Part shown: positions 41,615 to 41,801 of the stretch, in pieces
Position numbering within the stretch: the stretch's first letter is position 1
How the letters are laid out: every line of letters begins with the position of its first letter
NCBI GenBank assembly: GCA_016882265.1
Contig: VGVB01000023.1
Location: 1 to 41,801 of the forward strand
Length of the DNA: 41,801 bases
DNA from: Gammaproteobacteria bacterium
GTDB taxonomy: Bacteria; Pseudomonadota; Gammaproteobacteria; Steroidobacterales; Steroidobacteraceae
Direction: 5' to 3'
Notes under the pieces: model-generated
Databases searched by the model: none
What the model saw: only the letters and a program-made list of their open reading frames with translations
What the model was told of the DNA's origin: nothing
Translations under genes and position numbers: made by a program

Positions 41615-41751
41615 TGTTGCATCTCCCCTTGCAGGGATTCCCGCGTAACTCGTTGATGCCGCAGCGGGAACCTGTGAGCCGTACAAAACGCTACACCGTT
41701 TTGGCCGTCCAGCGCTCGACTGGTGCTGTCGGTTCGGAGGTGCGGCGGTAG
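41614..41751 (+). CDS. Small hypothetical ORF (45 aa)
   Basis: ATG 41614 overlaps the stop of the preceding gene (TGATG). The product is basic (EPVSRTKRYTVLAVQ). An inverted repeat CAAAACG/CGTTTTG with a 6-base loop (41684-41703) lies within it, so this might instead be a non-coding end of a transcript. Not recognised. Confidence 0.35.
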   Translation: MLHLPLQGFPRNSLMPQREPVSRTKRYTVLAVQRSTGAVGSEVRR

Positions 41752-41801
41752 TGGGCGGGCCGGGATCTGGCGGTGCCCGGCCGGTGCGCGCGCGGCGTGC
41801 G
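41751..41801 (+). CDS. Start of an ORF running past the window end
   Basis: From GTG 41751, overlapping the TAG of the preceding ORF. The visible 17 codons read MGGPGSGGARPVRARRA, a Gly-rich basic start of the sort seen in some element proteins. Too short to assign. Confidence 0.25.
   Translation, partial: MGGPGSGGARPVRARRA

Noticed and set aside
41684..41703. Rho-independent terminator
   Set aside because: CAAAACG/CGTTTTG is a 7-bp AT-rich stem with only a short T-run (part of the stem), so termination is uncertain; noted only within the small ORF.

Overview
The window reads as a chromosomal segment of a high-G+C gammaproteobacterium with two recent insertions. The housekeeping block (rpsT divergent from murJ-ribF-ileS-lspA-ispH, a minor-pilin operon next to ispH, and rplU-rpmA-obgE beside ispB) has the gene order familiar from Gammaproteobacteria. 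Heavy G/C at third codon positions would suit Xanthomonadales- or Nevskiales-like lineages. The genus cannot be fixed from the sequence alone.

Layout. (1) 0.2-10.1 kb, fatty-acid metabolism: a fatty acyl-AMP ligase fused to an acyl carrier domain, a convergent LpxL-type acyltransferase, then an operon of thiolase, enoyl-CoA hydratase/3-hydroxyacyl-CoA dehydrogenase, acyl-CoA dehydrogenase and acyl-CoA ligase, ending in a coupled exported protein. (2) 10.3-16.3 kb, mixed single genes: DUF2442 protein, D-2-hydroxyacid dehydrogenase-like flavoprotein, MscS channel, glutamine amidotransferase, DUF3883 protein and ARPP-1 protein. (3) 16.35-25.5 kb: tRNA-Thr(CGT), a Fur-family regulator, and the type IV pilus minor-pilin operon fimT-pilV-pilW-pilX-pilY1-pilE with overlapping start and stop codons. 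The last gene, pilE, is split by a 2,824-bp element. (4) 25.5-36.8 kb, minus-strand ispH, lspA, ileS, ribF and murJ; then rpsT, obgE, rpmA, rplU, a DUF4143 ATPase, ispB and tRNA-Pro(CGG). (5) 36.84 kb to the window end: the left part of an integrated element inserted at the 3' end of tRNA-Pro, with a large serine recombinase, a zinc-finger protein, a MerR-like small regulator, a Toprim primase-like protein, an AAA helicase-like ATPase, a dense array of TGCAC motifs and several small overlapping ORFs.

The most unusual object is the pilE insertion (22429-25252). It has 24-bp terminal inverted repeats with one mismatch and an exact 9-bp target duplication, yet no transposase. It carries a complete aldehyde dehydrogenase and a complete short-chain dehydrogenase. 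At each end is a truncated gene: the first part of an MFS transporter on the left and an unrecognised fragment on the right. Its G+C is visibly lower and its codon use unlike the host. This is the architecture of a mobile insertion cassette: IS ends mobilising passenger genes, with transposase supplied in trans. Removing the element and one duplication copy restores a continuous 148-residue PilE frame.

A second observation is that several genes have a -10-like hexamer only 6-9 bases before the start codon, which would give leaderless or nearly leaderless mRNAs.
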